From the NCBI RefSeq assembly GCF_004959925.1, contig NZ_SPUW01000003.1, forward strand, positions 372,001 through 436,000: a stretch of 64,000 nucleotides of DNA, written 5' to 3'. The notes under the pieces were generated by a model. That model searched no databases, had not been told where the DNA came from, and saw nothing but the letters and a program-made list of their open reading frames with translations. How positions within the stretch are numbered: the first letter of the stretch is position 1; each line of letters begins with the position of its first letter. The stretch comes from Pseudooceanicola onchidii. GTDB lineage: Bacteria > Pseudomonadota > Alphaproteobacteria > Rhodobacterales > Rhodobacteraceae. Below are positions 17,882 to 26,423 of this stretch, one piece after another. Both the position numbers and the translations under genes were made by a program.

Positions 17882-18517
17882 TCACAGGCCACGGTCCGAC
17901 GGGCGGCCGGGCATCAGGTCATAGGGGTGTTTCCAGCCGTCCAGCGATTGGATGTTGGACAGCCAGCGATCGATATTGGGCCAGTCGGCACGGTCAAAGC
18001 CGAAGGGCTCGGGATAGAACAGGTAGCCGCAGCAAGAGAAATCGGCGTTGGTCACACTGTCGCCCACCAGCCAGTCGCGGCCTTCGAGGGCGGTGTTCAA
18101 CGTCTTGAACGCGGCCTTAAGACGGCCCGCGTTGAAGGCGATCACATCGGCCGGGCGCTTGTCCTCGGGCAGGAAGTTCATCAGGAACCGCTGCGTGCCG
18201 CATTGCGAGGACATCTTGTGATTGTCCCAGAACATCCAGCGCATGACCTGGCGGTTATCTTCTGCCGTCGCGCCGCCGAATTTTCCCGTCTTTTCCGTGA
18301 TGTACATCTGGATCACCCCGGATTGGGAAATCGTGACGTCACCATCCTTCAGCACCGGCACCTCGGCCATGGTGTTCATGGCGGTATATTCGGGGCTGCG
18401 CGCCTCGCCACCGAAGAAGTCGACCTTCACCGGTTCCCACTCGAGGCCGGAAAGGGACAGGGGCAGGGCCGCCTTGTAGGCATTGCCGCTTTCCCCGAAG
18501 CAATAGAGTTTGATCAT
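17882..18517 (-). CDS. Glutathione S-transferase-like protein
   Basis: A 211-residue two-domain GST-fold protein: thioredoxin-like N-terminus (MIKLYCFGESGNAYKAAL, then TMAEVPVLKDGDVTISQSGVI with the cis-Pro and glutathione-binding Ser) and a helical C-terminal domain. The N-terminal CFGES replaces a clear catalytic Ser/Tyr, so its activity is uncertain. The start MIKLYC follows GGGAGGAC. Only 16 bases separate it from the thiolase gene, so it is probably co-transcribed with beta-oxidation genes. It may detoxify electrophilic intermediates, but that is inference. Confidence 0.85.
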   Translation of the reverse strand: MIKLYCFGESGNAYKAALPLSLSGLEWEPVKVDFFGGEARSPEYTAMNTMAEVPVLKDGDVTISQSGVIQMYITEKTGKFGGATAEDNRQVMRWMFWDNHKMSSQCGTQRFLMNFLPEDKRPADVIAFNAGRLKAAFKTLNTALEGRDWLVGDSVTNADFSCCGYLFYPEPFGFDRADWPNIDRWLSNIQSLDGWKHPYDLMPGRPSDRGL

Positions 18518-18546
18518 GTCCGTCCTCCCTTGGACTGTTGTGCCGC

Positions 18547-18588
18547 GGGGCCAGCCCCGCACCCCGGAGTATTTCTGGCAAGATGAAG
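18547..18588 (+). repeat. Dispersed GGAGTATTT repeat, copy 3
   Basis: GGGGCCAGCCCC arm, CACCCCGGAGTATTT and the GGCAAGATGAAG tail, just upstream of the GST start. It faces inverted copy 4 across about 134 bases. Confidence 0.8.
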
Positions 18589-18722
18589 GGGCGGTTCATC
18601 TGCCGTTAAGGTTAACCCGCGTATCCTACACCTGCGTTACAGGCTGGAGAGCCGATGGACGCGCAAGGTGAAGCCCCGCGCCGCGCTGGATGCGTCCCCG
18701 TGGTGCGGGGTGGACGTTGCCG

Positions 18723-18755
18723 CTTCATCTTGCCGGAAATACTCCCGCCGGAGGC
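18723..18755 (-). repeat. Dispersed GGAGTATTT repeat, copy 4 (inverted)
   Basis: On the minus strand it reads GCCTCCGGCGGGAGTATTT then CCGGCAAGATGAAG. With copy 3 it brackets 18589-18722, where I see no convincing gene. GTTAAGGTTAAC at about 18605 is a short palindrome-like element. Confidence 0.85.
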
Positions 18756-18803
18756 ATCGACGCATCGCCTTGGCGCCAGGGTCGGACAACATGGCGGGGC
18801 CGG

Positions 18804-19016
18804 TCATCTCTTGCGATCCTCCAGTTCCGAATTGAACAGCCGCAGCCGGTGGGTGAGGTTGTCCTCATCCGTCACGCTGTCGAAGTTCTCGAACAGGAAG
18901 GACAGGGCCTCGCCTTCGTCCAGCCCGGCTTCGGATGCGAAGCGTTTCAGGCGGCGATAGCCGTCTTCGGTCATCGCGACCGGGAAGCGGCGGGTCAGGC
19001 GGAAGCGTTTGGGCAT
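18804..19016 (-). CDS. Conserved-looking 70-aa protein, possible ribbon-helix-helix fold
   Basis: A 70-residue charged protein starting MPKRFRLTRRFPVAM with a strong GGGAGGACAC ribosome site directly upstream, so a real gene is likely. After a short basic strand (RRFPVAMTEDGY) come two predicted helices (RRLKRFASEAGLD and EGEALSFLFENF), the order seen in MetJ/Arc-type ribbon-helix-helix proteins. The C-terminal third is polar (LTHRLRLFNSELEDRKR). It lies between the acyl-CoA dehydrogenase and GST genes on the same strand. I do not recognise the family; DNA binding is only a suggestion. Confidence 0.65.
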   Translation of the reverse strand: MPKRFRLTRRFPVAMTEDGYRRLKRFASEAGLDEGEALSFLFENFDSVTDEDNLTHRLRLFNSELEDRKR

Positions 19017-19164
19017 GTGTCCTCCCTCTCGTCCCCAAGGTGGGGCGTTCGGGTGTCCATGCAACCCCGCATGGACACCCGTGGCCTTCAACCGGGCCGG
19101 GGCCCGGGTCCGTGAGCGGAGGCCGGAGCCCCCTGTCGGAAGAAAGGCGCGGGTTTGTCCCGGC

Positions 19165-20943
19165 TCAGAAGTTGGCCGCGTCCAGCGCCATGACAGTCGA
19201 GGCACCGGAGGTAATCCGGGCCACGTGCATGGCGCAGGCGGGCAGGCGGCGGGCCATGTAATAGCGGCCCGTCGCAAGCTTGGATTCGTAGAAGTCCTTG
19301 TCCTCGGCGCCGTTGGCCAGTGCGGCCTTGGCGGCGACGGCCATGCGGGCCCACATGTAGCCCAGGCAGACGTGACCGAAGAGGTGCATGAAGTCATAAG
19401 ACCCCGCCAGCGCCTCGTTCGGGTTCTTCATGCCTTGCTGCATGAAGAACATCGCCGCTTCCTGCAGCTGCTTGGAGGCGCCTTTGAGCGGCTCCATGAA
19501 GGCGGTCTTCAGGTCTTCGTCGTCCGAGTTCGCCTTGATGAAGGACTTGATCTCTTCGAAGAAGGCCATGGCGGGCTTGCCACCACCGGCGGCCAGCTTG
19601 CGGCCGACGAGGTCGAGCGCCTGGATGCCGTTTGCGCCTTCGTAGATCATGGCGATGCGGGCGTCGCGGACGTATTGCGACATGCCCCATTCCTCGATGT
19701 AGCCATGCCCGCCATAGACCTGCTGTGCCAGCACGGCCATGTCGAAACCTTCGTCCGTCAGGAAGCCCTTGAGCACCGGGGTCATCAGCGACACCAGGCC
19801 TTCGGCTTCGGCGTCGTTGTTGCGATGCGCGCGGTCGATCAGCGAGGCGGACCAGAGGCCAAAGGCACGGGCGCCCTCGACAAAGCTTTTCTGGTCCATC
19901 AGCGACCGGCGGATGTCCGGGTGCACGATCAGCGGATCGGCGGGGCCGTCGGGGTTTTCCGCGCCGGTGATGGCGCGCCCCTGCAGGCGGTCCTTGGCGT
20001 AGGCCAGCGCGTTTTCATAGGCGACGGTGGCCTGGCTCAGGCCCTGCATCGCCACGCCCAGACGCGCTTCGTTCATCATGGTGAACATGGCGCGCATGCC
20101 CTTGTGCGCTTCGCCCAGCAGGTAGCCGGTCGCGCCGTCGTAATTCATGACGCAGGTGGCGTTGCCGTGGATGCCCATCTTCTCTTCGATCTTGCCGACC
20201 GAGAGGGAGTTGCGGTCACCGGGCGTGTTGTCGTCCTTCACCATGAACTTCGGGACGATGAAGAGCGAGACGCCCTTGATGCCCTCGGGGCCGCCGGGGA
20301 TCTTGGCCAGCACCAGGTGGATGACGTTGTCGGACATGTCGTGATCGCCGGCCGAGATGAAGATCTTCTGGCCGGTGATCTTGTAGCTGCCGTCGCCCGA
20401 GGGTTCGGCCTTGGTGCGCATCAGGCCCAGGTCCGTGCCGCAGTGCGGTTCGGTCAGGTTCATGGTGCCGGTCCATTCGCAGCTGACCATCTTGGGCAGA
20501 TAGGTCTGCTTCTGCTCATCCGTGCCATGGGCGTGGATGGCGGAATAGGCGCCGTGGGTCAGGCCCGGGTACATCATGAAGGCCATGTTCGCGGCCGAGA
20601 AAATCTCGCCCGTCGCGGTCGAGACGAGATGCGGCAGGCCCTGGCCACCGTAGTCGGGGTCACAGTCCAGCCCCGACCAGCCGCCGTCGCGGAACTGGTC
20701 GAAGGCCGCCTTGAAGCCTTCCGGCGTGCGGACCACGCCATTTTCCAACGTGACGCCCTGCTGGTCGCCGACGGCGTTCAGCGGCGCGAAGACCTCGGAG
20801 GAGATCTTGCCGGCCTCTTCCAGGATCGCGGCGGTGAAGTCGCGGTCCAACTCGTCGTAGCCGGGGATATCCTGGCCAGAGGCGTTCAGCACGTCATGCA
20901 GCACGAACTGCATGTCTTTGACGGGGGCTGTGAATGTCGGCAT
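19165..20943 (-). CDS. Acyl-CoA dehydrogenase, large (DmdC-like) type
   Basis: A 592-residue FAD enzyme that introduces the 2,3-double bond in acyl-CoA, the first beta-oxidation step. Visible are [19 protein letters not shown] (FAD/substrate strand region), [25 protein letters not shown], and the C-terminal [36 protein letters not shown] with the region that supplies the catalytic glutamate. The extra C-terminal helical domain gives the roughly 590-residue length typical of DmdC-type enzymes. The operon with fadA and fadB favours a fatty acyl-CoA substrate over methylmercaptopropionyl-CoA. Confidence 0.9.
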   Translation of the reverse strand: MPTFTAPVKDMQFVLHDVLNASGQDIPGYDELDRDFTAAILEEAGKISSEVFAPLNAVGDQQGVTLENGVVRTPEGFKAAFDQFRDGGWSGLDCDPDYGGQGLPHLVSTATGEIFSAANMAFMMYPGLTHGAYSAIHAHGTDEQKQTYLPKMVSCEWTGTMNLTEPHCGTDLGLMRTKAEPSGDGSYKITGQKIFISAGDHDMSDNVIHLVLAKIPGGPEGIKGVSLFIVPKFMVKDDNTPGDRNSLSVGKIEEKMGIHGNATCVMNYDGATGYLLGEAHKGMRAMFTMMNEARLGVAMQGLSQATVAYENALAYAKDRLQGRAITGAENPDGPADPLIVHPDIRRSLMDQKSFVEGARAFGLWSASLIDRAHRNNDAEAEGLVSLMTPVLKGFLTDEGFDMAVLAQQVYGGHGYIEEWGMSQYVRDARIAMIYEGANGIQALDLVGRKLAAGGGKPAMAFFEEIKSFIKANSDDEDLKTAFMEPLKGASKQLQEAAMFFMQQGMKNPNEALAGSYDFMHLFGHVCLGYMWARMAVAAKAALANGAEDKDFYESKLATGRYYMARRLPACAMHVARITSGASTVMALDAANF

Positions 20944-20970
20944 CTCTCTCTCCCTTCACGGGCCGAGCGA

Positions 20971-21384
20971 TTACTCGGCCGCCTTCGTTCCGTTCTGCAG
21001 GGACGAAATCATCTTCGCCCCCCAATCCATCTGCTCTTTCAGGTCCGAAATCGCTTCGTCGAGCTCGGCCCGACGCGCCTCCATGTCGGCCAGGCGCTGT
21101 TCGGCAATCTCGTAGGTCTTCACCAGTTGCGTGTGTTGCTGGTCGCCCATGTCATACAGGTCCAGCAGCTGGCGAAGTTCCTCGAGACTGAAGCCAAAAC
21201 GCTTGCCGCGCAGGATCAGTTTCAGCCGCGCCCGGTCACGCCGGGTGAAAAGCCGTTTCTGGCCTTCGCGGATCGGAAAGAGCAGCTCCTTTGCTTCGTA
21301 GAACCGCAGGGTGCGCGGCGTTACCTCGTAGGCATCGCACATCTCGCGGATCGTCATCAGTCGATCGGTGTCCATGATTTCCAT
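20971..21384 (-). CDS. MerR-family regulator of the beta-oxidation unit (first paralogue)
   Basis: A 137-residue MerR-type regulator. The helix-turn-helix and wing are at residues 9-75 (MTIREMCDAYEVTPRTLRFYEAKELLFP, then RLFTRRDRARLKLILRGKRFGFSLEEL). A long coiled-coil dimer helix follows (about 85-125). No metal-binding cysteines are present, so an organic effector such as an acyl-CoA is more likely. It lies 27 bases upstream of the acyl-CoA dehydrogenase, which it probably controls. The start may be ATG 21375 (MDTDRL) instead. It closely resembles the next gene upstream. Confidence 0.88.
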   Translation of the reverse strand: MEIMDTDRLMTIREMCDAYEVTPRTLRFYEAKELLFPIREGQKRLFTRRDRARLKLILRGKRFGFSLEELRQLLDLYDMGDQQHTQLVKTYEIAEQRLADMEARRAELDEAISDLKEQMDWGAKMISSLQNGTKAAE

Positions 21385-21446
21385 CCCATCAGATTTGATC
21401 GGTCGGTCAAAAATCAGAACACGCCCCTCATTACAACATGAGTTGA

Positions 21447-21497
21447 CGCTTACGTAAGCGGTACGTCACGTCATTTCCAAGCTGACGTAAGATCAGC
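21447..21497. promoter_or_regulatory. Palindromic operator cluster upstream of the first MerR gene
   Basis: A perfect 14-bp palindrome CGCTTACGTAAGCG (21447-21460) is followed by TACGTCACGTCA and then by the hairpin-forming GCTGACGTAAGATCAGC (21481-21497). ACGT half sites recur four times in 50 bases. Similar ACGT-centred palindromes are used by MerR regulators of acyl-CoA and branched-chain catabolism, so this is a plausible operator. The assignment is inference. Confidence 0.55.
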
Positions 21498-21596
21498 GAA
21501 GAAAGGGGCGCATTCGGTGAAACTTTTGTAAACTCGAGACTCGTTAGATTGGTTCTCTAAGGCCAAGTTTTCCTTGTGAAAAACATGTCTGAGGCA

Positions 21597-22025
21597 TCAA
21601 TTCTCGACGATGTCGCTGACGACGTCGGTTGATTCTTCATAGACCTCGAGAGATGCGGCGGTGCGATCCCGCAGCGCGCGCAATTCGGTGATCGTTTCCT
21701 CGATCTGGCGTCTTTGAGTCTCCAGTTCCTGCAGTTGCGCATCCGCGCTTTCGATCCAGGTTGCCATCTGCGCGGCAGAGCCCTGTTCGTCGTAGATATC
21801 CAGCCACTGCCGGATGTGTTCGAGAGAGAAGCCGTACTTGCGACCGCGCAGAATCAGCTTCATGCGGGCGAAGTCGCGCGGGTGGTAGAACCGCGACCGG
21901 CCCTGCCGTTCGGGGCTGAGCAGTTCGATGTATTCGTAATAGCGCAGGGTGCGCGGGGTCACGTCGAACCTTTCGCACATCTCCTTAAAGCTCAGTCGGG
22001 TTTCGTCTGCCCCACCCTGTCCCAT
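21597..22025 (-). CDS. MerR-family regulator (second paralogue)
   Basis: 142 residues from MGQGGADE. MerR DNA-binding domain at about 12-80 (LSFKEMCERFDVTPRTLRYYEYIELLSPERQGRSRFYHPRDFARMKLILRGRKYGFSLEHI) and a long C-terminal coiled coil (about 95-130). It shares the KEMC-VTPRTLR-YE and R-KLILRGRKYGFSLE patterns with the paralogue 213 bases downstream, suggesting tandem duplication. It is divergent from the thioesterase genes, so it may regulate them, the beta-oxidation unit, or both. No cysteine metal site. Confidence 0.87.
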   Translation of the reverse strand: MGQGGADETRLSFKEMCERFDVTPRTLRYYEYIELLSPERQGRSRFYHPRDFARMKLILRGRKYGFSLEHIRQWLDIYDEQGSAAQMATWIESADAQLQELETQRRQIEETITELRALRDRTAASLEVYEESTDVVSDIVEN

Positions 22026-22040
22026 GGCTGTCCCTCGCAT

Positions 22041-22056
22041 CCACGTTGTGACGTGG
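22041..22056. promoter_or_regulatory. Small ACGT-containing dyad in the MerR/thioesterase divergent region
   Basis: CCACGT-TGTG-ACGTGG, a perfect 6-bp dyad with a 4-base spacer, 15 bases upstream of the second MerR start. It shares the ACGT core with the cluster at 21447-21497. A candidate autoregulatory site only. Confidence 0.4.
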
Positions 22057-22165
22057 GGTCATTTTGAAGATGTCCGCGGGGAAGGGCAAGTCATCCATCC
22101 GGGGTATGCTATTGCCCTGTCGCGATATTGCCGATCATATGCGCCGGAAAGGAAACAATCCCGCC

Positions 22166-22624
22166 ATGTCCATGCCACCGGATCCAAGCAAGATACAGAC
22201 GCCCGAGGAAATGCTGCGGGTCGCCCGCGAGTTCATGGAGGCGCTGCCGCATGCCAAGGCGCTGAACATTTCGCTCGACCAGCTGGGTGACGGGCGGGCC
22301 GAGTTCTCGATGCCCTATGACGAACGGCTGGTCGGCGATCCCGAGACGGGGGTGCTGCATGGCGGCGCGGTGTCGGCGCTGCTTGATTCTGCCTGTGGTG
22401 CGGCGGTGATCGCGCATCCCGACAATGGCGGGGGCACGGCCACGCTGGACCTGCGGATCGACTACATGCGGGCGGCCACGCCGGGACAGGCGCTGGTGGC
22501 GCAGGCGCATTGCTACCAGGTGACCCGGTCGGTGGCCTTCGTGCGCGCGGTGGCGCTGGATGATGATCGCGACCGTCCCGTGGCCTCGGCCACCGGGGCC
22601 TTTACCTTCACGGTGAAACCATGA
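22166..22624 (+). CDS. PaaI-family hotdog thioesterase 1
   Basis: 152 residues from MSMPPDPSK. I preferred this start because GGAAAGGAAA lies about 10 bases upstream and the earlier in-frame ATGs encode an atypical leader. The single hotdog domain has the family signature DPETGVLHGGAVSALLDSACGAAV (about 60-82), then a DLRIDYMRAA strand and a hydrophobic core strand. These enzymes hydrolyse acyl- or aryl-CoA thioesters. It overlaps the next thioesterase by ATGA. The pairing near beta-oxidation genes suggests a role in CoA release, but the substrate is unknown. Confidence 0.82.
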   Translation: MSMPPDPSKIQTPEEMLRVAREFMEALPHAKALNISLDQLGDGRAEFSMPYDERLVGDPETGVLHGGAVSALLDSACGAAVIAHPDNGGGTATLDLRIDYMRAATPGQALVAQAHCYQVTRSVAFVRAVALDDDRDRPVASATGAFTFTVKP

Positions 22625-23127
22625 GCCGCCGTCCCGAACCCGTCCAGGTGGTCAAGCAGCGCCGCGATGCCGCGCTGGAATCGCTGGTGGCCGGCGTGCC
22701 CTACATCCAGTTTCTCGGCGTGCAGTTCGACCGGCGCGGAGACGAGCTGACCGCGGTGCTGCCGTTCCGCGACGACCTGATCGGCAATCCTTTCCTGCCT
22801 GCGATCCACGGCGGGGTGACGGCCGGTTTCCTGGAGATCACGGCGCTTGTCGGGTTGGGCTGGTCGATGATCTGGGACGAGATCGAAGGCGCGACGCCCA
22901 AGGGCGAGGCCGGGCCGCTTCGGCTGCCCAAGACCATCGACTTCACCATCGACTACCTGCGCTCGGGCCTGCCGCGTGACGCCTACGCCCGGGCGCGGAT
23001 CACCCGGTCGGGGCGGCGCTATGCCTCGGTCCAGGTCGAGGCCTGGCAGGACAACCGCGACCGGCCCTTTGCCCAGGCCATGGGCCATTTCCTGATGCCC
23101 AAGCGACCGGCGAAGGACGATGGCTGA
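22621..23127 (+). CDS. PaaI-family hotdog thioesterase 2
   Basis: A 168-residue second hotdog protein, distantly like the first. LPAIHGGVTAGFLEITALVGL is the HGG active-site helix, and DFTIDYLRSGLPRDAYARARITRSGRRYASV gives the conserved strands. Starts inside the preceding stop codon (ATGA), and its end overlaps the MATE gene start by 8 bases, so the three genes are translationally coupled. Two adjacent hotdog proteins may form a heteromer, which is a testable guess. Confidence 0.82.
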   Translation: MSRRPEPVQVVKQRRDAALESLVAGVPYIQFLGVQFDRRGDELTAVLPFRDDLIGNPFLPAIHGGVTAGFLEITALVGLGWSMIWDEIEGATPKGEAGPLRLPKTIDFTIDYLRSGLPRDAYARARITRSGRRYASVQVEAWQDNRDRPFAQAMGHFLMPKRPAKDDG

Positions 23128-24433
23128 CCCGATCACCCACGCAAGGGTGTTGAAGATCGCCCTGCCGATCGTGCTGTCGAATGCCACGATCCCGCTGCTG
23201 GCGGCGGTCGACACCGGCGTTGTCGGCCAGATCGGAGAGGCCGCGCCGATCGGCGCCGTGGCCATCGGCGGCATCACCCTGACGGCGATCTACTGGATCT
23301 TCGGGTTCCTGCGCATGGGCACGACGGGGCTGACCGCCAATGCCGTGGGCGCGGGCCAGACCGGAGAGGTCGCGGCGCTGCTGACCCGCGCGCTGCTGAT
23401 CGCGGGGGCGGGCGGGTTGGCGATGATCGTGCTGCAATGGCCGATCTTCGCGGCGGCCTTCGCGCTGTCCCCGGCTTCGGACGAGGTGGAGACTCTGGCG
23501 CGGCAGTACATGTCGATCCGGATCTGGTCGGCGCCCGGCGCGATTGCGGTCTACGGGCTGACCGGCTGGCTGATCGCGCAGGAACGCACCGGCGCGGTCA
23601 TGGTGATCCAGATGGTCATGAACGGCATGAACATCGTGCTGGACCTGCTGTTCGTGCTGGTCTTCGACTGGGGCGTGCCGGGGGTGGCGGTCGCGACCTT
23701 CCTGTCGGAATGGTCGGGCTGCCTTGTCGGGCTCTGGCTGTGCCGCGCGGCGTTCCGCGTGCCCGCCTGGCGCGACTGGGCCCGGGTCTTCGACCGGGCG
23801 CGTCTGGTGCGGATGGCCGTGGTCAACCGCGACATCCTGATCCGGTCGCTGCTTCTGGAAGTGATCCTGGTGTCGTTTGTCTACTTCGGGTCGGATTTCG
23901 GCGACGTGCAGCTGGCGGCGAACCAGGTGCTGACGCAGTTCATGTTCATCATCGCCTATGCGATGGACGGCTTCGCCTTTGCCGCCGAGGCCTTCGTCGG
24001 GCAGTCCATGGGGCGGGGTGACCGCGCGGGGCTGCGCCGGGGCGCGGTGATGACCAGCGTCTGGGGGGTCGGCATCTGTGCCGCGCTGGCGCTGGCGTTC
24101 TTCGTCGCGGGGGGCTGGATCATCGACCTGATGGCCAAGGCGCCCGAGGTGCAGCAGGCCGCCCGGGTCTACCTGCCGTGGATGGTCGCGGCCCCGATCG
24201 TGGGCTGCGCGTCGTGGATGCTGGACGGGATCTTCATCGGCGCGGCCCGGTCACGGGACATGCGCGACATGATGGCGGTGAGCTTCGTGGTCTACATCGC
24301 GGCGGTCTATGCGCTGATCCCGGCCTTCGGCAACCACGGGCTGTGGATGGCGCTGCTGGTTTCCTTCGCGGCGCGCGGGATCACGCTGGCGTTTCGCTAT
24401 CCGGCGCTGGAGCGGTCGGTGGTGGCCGCATAG
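23120..24433 (+). CDS. MATE-family efflux transporter (DinF-like)
   Basis: A 437-residue inner-membrane protein with about twelve hydrophobic segments in two related halves, the MATE layout. Examples are ALPIVLSNATIPLLAAVDTGVVGQIG in the first helices and FAAEAFVGQSMGRGDRAGLRRG at the start of the second half. Family members exchange Na+ or H+ for cationic drugs or metabolites. The family subtype looks DinF-like. It ends the thioesterase-thioesterase-MATE unit and is followed by repeat copy 5. The substrate is unknown. Confidence 0.88.
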   Translation: MADPITHARVLKIALPIVLSNATIPLLAAVDTGVVGQIGEAAPIGAVAIGGITLTAIYWIFGFLRMGTTGLTANAVGAGQTGEVAALLTRALLIAGAGGLAMIVLQWPIFAAAFALSPASDEVETLARQYMSIRIWSAPGAIAVYGLTGWLIAQERTGAVMVIQMVMNGMNIVLDLLFVLVFDWGVPGVAVATFLSEWSGCLVGLWLCRAAFRVPAWRDWARVFDRARLVRMAVVNRDILIRSLLLEVILVSFVYFGSDFGDVQLAANQVLTQFMFIIAYAMDGFAFAAEAFVGQSMGRGDRAGLRRGAVMTSVWGVGICAALALAFFVAGGWIIDLMAKAPEVQQAARVYLPWMVAAPIVGCASWMLDGIFIGAARSRDMRDMMAVSFVVYIAAVYALIPAFGNHGLWMALLVSFAARGITLAFRYPALERSVVAA

Positions 24434-24447
24434 GGCAGGCCGGGCGG

Positions 24448-24501
24448 GGGGCGCTGCCCCCGTCCTGCGGACTCCCCCGGAGTATTTTCGGCAATGTGAA
24501 G
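24448..24501 (+). repeat. Dispersed GGAGTATTT repeat, copy 5 (long form)
   Basis: Long form with the GGGGCGCTGCCCC arm, near-identical to 2735-2788 over about 54 bases; the tail reads GGCAATGTGAAG. It lies between the convergent MATE and ArsC-like genes. Confidence 0.82.
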
Positions 24502-24515
24502 GAAGGCCGCGCGGG

Positions 24516-24860
24516 TCAGTCGTCCAGCAGCGGCAGAACGGCTTCGGGCGGGCGGCCGATGGCGGCCTGGTTGCCGAAGATCAGGATCGGGCGTTCGATC
24601 AGGATCGGGTTCTCGGCCATGGCGCGGATCATCGTGTCGTCGGGGGTTTCCGGCGTCAGGCCCAGTTCGGCAAAGCGCTTTTCGCGGCGACGCATCATCG
24701 CGATCGGCTTGACGCCCAGCATCGACAGGACTGCGCGGATCTCGTCTTCGGACGGCGGATCGTTGAGGTAGGGGCGGATGCGGGGCTGGTAGCCGCGTCC
24801 TTCGATCAGGGAAAGCGTCTGCCGCGACTTGGTGCAGCGGGGATTGTGCCAGAGGATCAC
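24516..24860 (-). CDS. ArsC-like (thioredoxin-fold) arsenate reductase family protein
   Basis: A 114-residue ArsC/Spx-fold protein. The active-site loop [11 protein letters not shown] carries Cys9, the cysteine that attacks arsenate in the glutaredoxin-coupled ArsC type. Conserved residues near the C-terminus ([12 protein letters not shown]) match the family. It overlaps the pyrD stop by 4 bases, so it may be co-translated with pyrD. No arsR, arsB or acr3 neighbour is present, so arsenic specificity is less certain than the fold. Last gene of a leftward trio. Confidence 0.82.
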   Translation of the reverse strand: MILWHNPRCTKSRQTLSLIEGRGYQPRIRPYLNDPPSEDEIRAVLSMLGVKPIAMMRRREKRFAELGLTPETPDDTMIRAMAENPILIERPILIFGNQAAIGRPPEAVLPLLDD

Positions 24861-25915
24861 AGGAAGTCCTTTCGTCCGGTGCCGACGGCGTCGGCCACAT
24901 TGGCAAAGCCGTCACGCTCCAGAAGCGTGTCTAGGTCATGGGCGATATCGGCCGCGCGCGACAGGCCGTGGTAGGCCAGCGCGGTGTAGAGCTGCACCGC
25001 CGATGCGCCGGCGCGGATCTTGGCATAGGCGTCTTCGCCTGTCGTGATGCCGCCCACGCCGATCAGCGGGATCGTGCCGTCGGTGATCTCGTGCAGCCGC
25101 GCGAGGATCTGGGTGGAGCGCGCAAAGAGCGGCTCGCCCGAGAGGCCGCCCTTTTCGTCACGGTTCGGGTTCGAGATGCCGCGCCGCGACAGGGTCGTAT
25201 TGGTGGCGATGATGGCGTCGACACCGCGATAGATCGCGACCCGCGCGATATCGGCCAGTTCGGCGTCGGTCAGATCGGGCGCGATCTTGAGGAAGACCGG
25301 GATGCGGGTCGGCAGCCAGTTGCGCGCCTCGATCACGCCCTGCAGCAGCGCCTCGAGCGCGGCGGCGCCCTGAAGATCGCGCAGGTTCTCGGTGTTGGGC
25401 GAGCTGACGTTGACGGTCGCGAAATCGACGTGCGGGCCGCAGCGCGAGAGCACGGTGGCGAAATCCTCGGCCCGGTCGGCGCTGTCCTTGTTCGCGCCGA
25501 GGTTCAGGCCCACGACGGCGCCTTCGGGGCGTTTTTCAAGGCGGGCGGCGATGGCCTCCATCCCGTCGTTGTTGAAGCCGAAGCGGTTGATGACCGCGCC
25601 GTCCTCGGGCAGGCGGAAGAGGCGCGGCTTGGGGTTGCCGGGCTGCGGACGGGGCGTGGCGGCGCCGACCTCGACAAAGCCGAAGCCCGCGCGGGCCAGC
25701 GGGGCCAGGCATTCGGCGTTCTTGTCGAACCCGGCGGCCAGGCCCACGGGGTTGGGCAGCCAGAGGCCCGCGATGCGGGTCTGCAGGCGCGGTGAGGTCA
25801 CCGGGCCGGGCAGGGGCGCCAGGCCCGAGCGCAGGGCCAGAAGCGCCAGCCGGTGCGCGCGTTCCGGATCGATCCGGCGCAGCGCGGCAAGGCCCAGGGA
25901 TTCAAGCGTGCTCAT
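24857..25915 (-). CDS. pyrD: Dihydroorotate dehydrogenase, class 2 (quinone)
   Basis: A 352-residue FMN enzyme that oxidises dihydroorotate to orotate and passes electrons to quinone at the inner membrane. The N-terminal helices typical of class 2 are present ([23 protein letters not shown]). [36 protein letters not shown], the catalytic serine region [16 protein letters not shown], and [20 protein letters not shown] follow. The start at MSTLES sits inside the DUF952 stop; the frame is open well upstream without similarity. A de novo pyrimidine gene away from the salvage operon. Confidence 0.95.
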   Translation of the reverse strand: MSTLESLGLAALRRIDPERAHRLALLALRSGLAPLPGPVTSPRLQTRIAGLWLPNPVGLAAGFDKNAECLAPLARAGFGFVEVGAATPRPQPGNPKPRLFRLPEDGAVINRFGFNNDGMEAIAARLEKRPEGAVVGLNLGANKDSADRAEDFATVLSRCGPHVDFATVNVSSPNTENLRDLQGAAALEALLQGVIEARNWLPTRIPVFLKIAPDLTDAELADIARVAIYRGVDAIIATNTTLSRRGISNPNRDEKGGLSGEPLFARSTQILARLHEITDGTIPLIGVGGITTGEDAYAKIRAGASAVQLYTALAYHGLSRAADIAHDLDTLLERDGFANVADAVGTGRKDFL

Positions 25916-26250
25916 ACCATCTGCTCCGGGAACTGGTGCGCGCCGTCGACCAGCGGCAGGGGGGCGTGCCAGGCGACCTCGGTCAGGGACAGCGCACGGT
26001 AGAGATGCGGGAAAAGCGCCCCGCCGCGCGAGGGTTCCCACACCAGGTCCTCGCCCAGCAGATCGGTATCGATCGCCGCCAGGACAAGGCCCGTCGCCCC
26101 GGCAAAGTGCTTGGCCGCCGTTTCCGCCGCCTGTGTCGCGGTCGAGAAATGGATGTAGCCATCCGTCAGGTCGATCGGCGCGCCGAGGGTCGATCCCTCC
26201 TGCGCCAGGCTCTGCCACTCGGGGCCGCGGAATATCTTGTAGATCAGCAT
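25912..26250 (-). CDS. DUF952 domain protein
   Basis: 112 residues from MLIYKIF. The DUF952 core is visible: [32 protein letters not shown] and [24 protein letters not shown]. The function of the family is unknown. Its stop overlaps the pyrD start (ATGA), so it is first in a DUF952-pyrD-arsC-like unit. An ATG 12 codons further upstream would add a short basic leader and cannot be excluded. Confidence 0.85.
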   Translation of the reverse strand: MLIYKIFRGPEWQSLAQEGSTLGAPIDLTDGYIHFSTATQAAETAAKHFAGATGLVLAAIDTDLLGEDLVWEPSRGGALFPHLYRALSLTEVAWHAPLPLVDGAHQFPEQMV

Positions 26251-26423
26251 GGCGAAGGGGATGCCCCGCCGTTCGGGTCCGGTCAAGAGGGTGCGCCTGC
26301 CCGCGCGCGGGCACTTGCCGCTTGGTTATGACCGCGCAGCCTCTCGGCGGGCGAGATGTGCTTTGACAGCGCGGGCCTTTGCGATGCAGCATCCAGCCAT
26401 CACCAACCAACAGGGGACTTCCC

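Noticed and set aside
9177-20943. DMSP demethylation pathway (DmdB/DmdC) as the function of the ligase and dehydrogenase
   Set aside because: Both have the right family type, but no DmdA or DmdD gene is visible, and the dehydrogenase sits with fadA and fadB. Fatty-acid use is the better reading.
19009-21441. A plus-strand open frame of 810 codons opposite the acyl-CoA dehydrogenase and MerR genes
   Set aside because: It is a mirror of well-supported genes, with no start signal or domain.
24516-24860. Arsenic resistance operon
   Set aside because: Only the ArsC-fold gene is present; no arsR, arsB, acr3 or arsM neighbour. It belongs to the pyrD unit.
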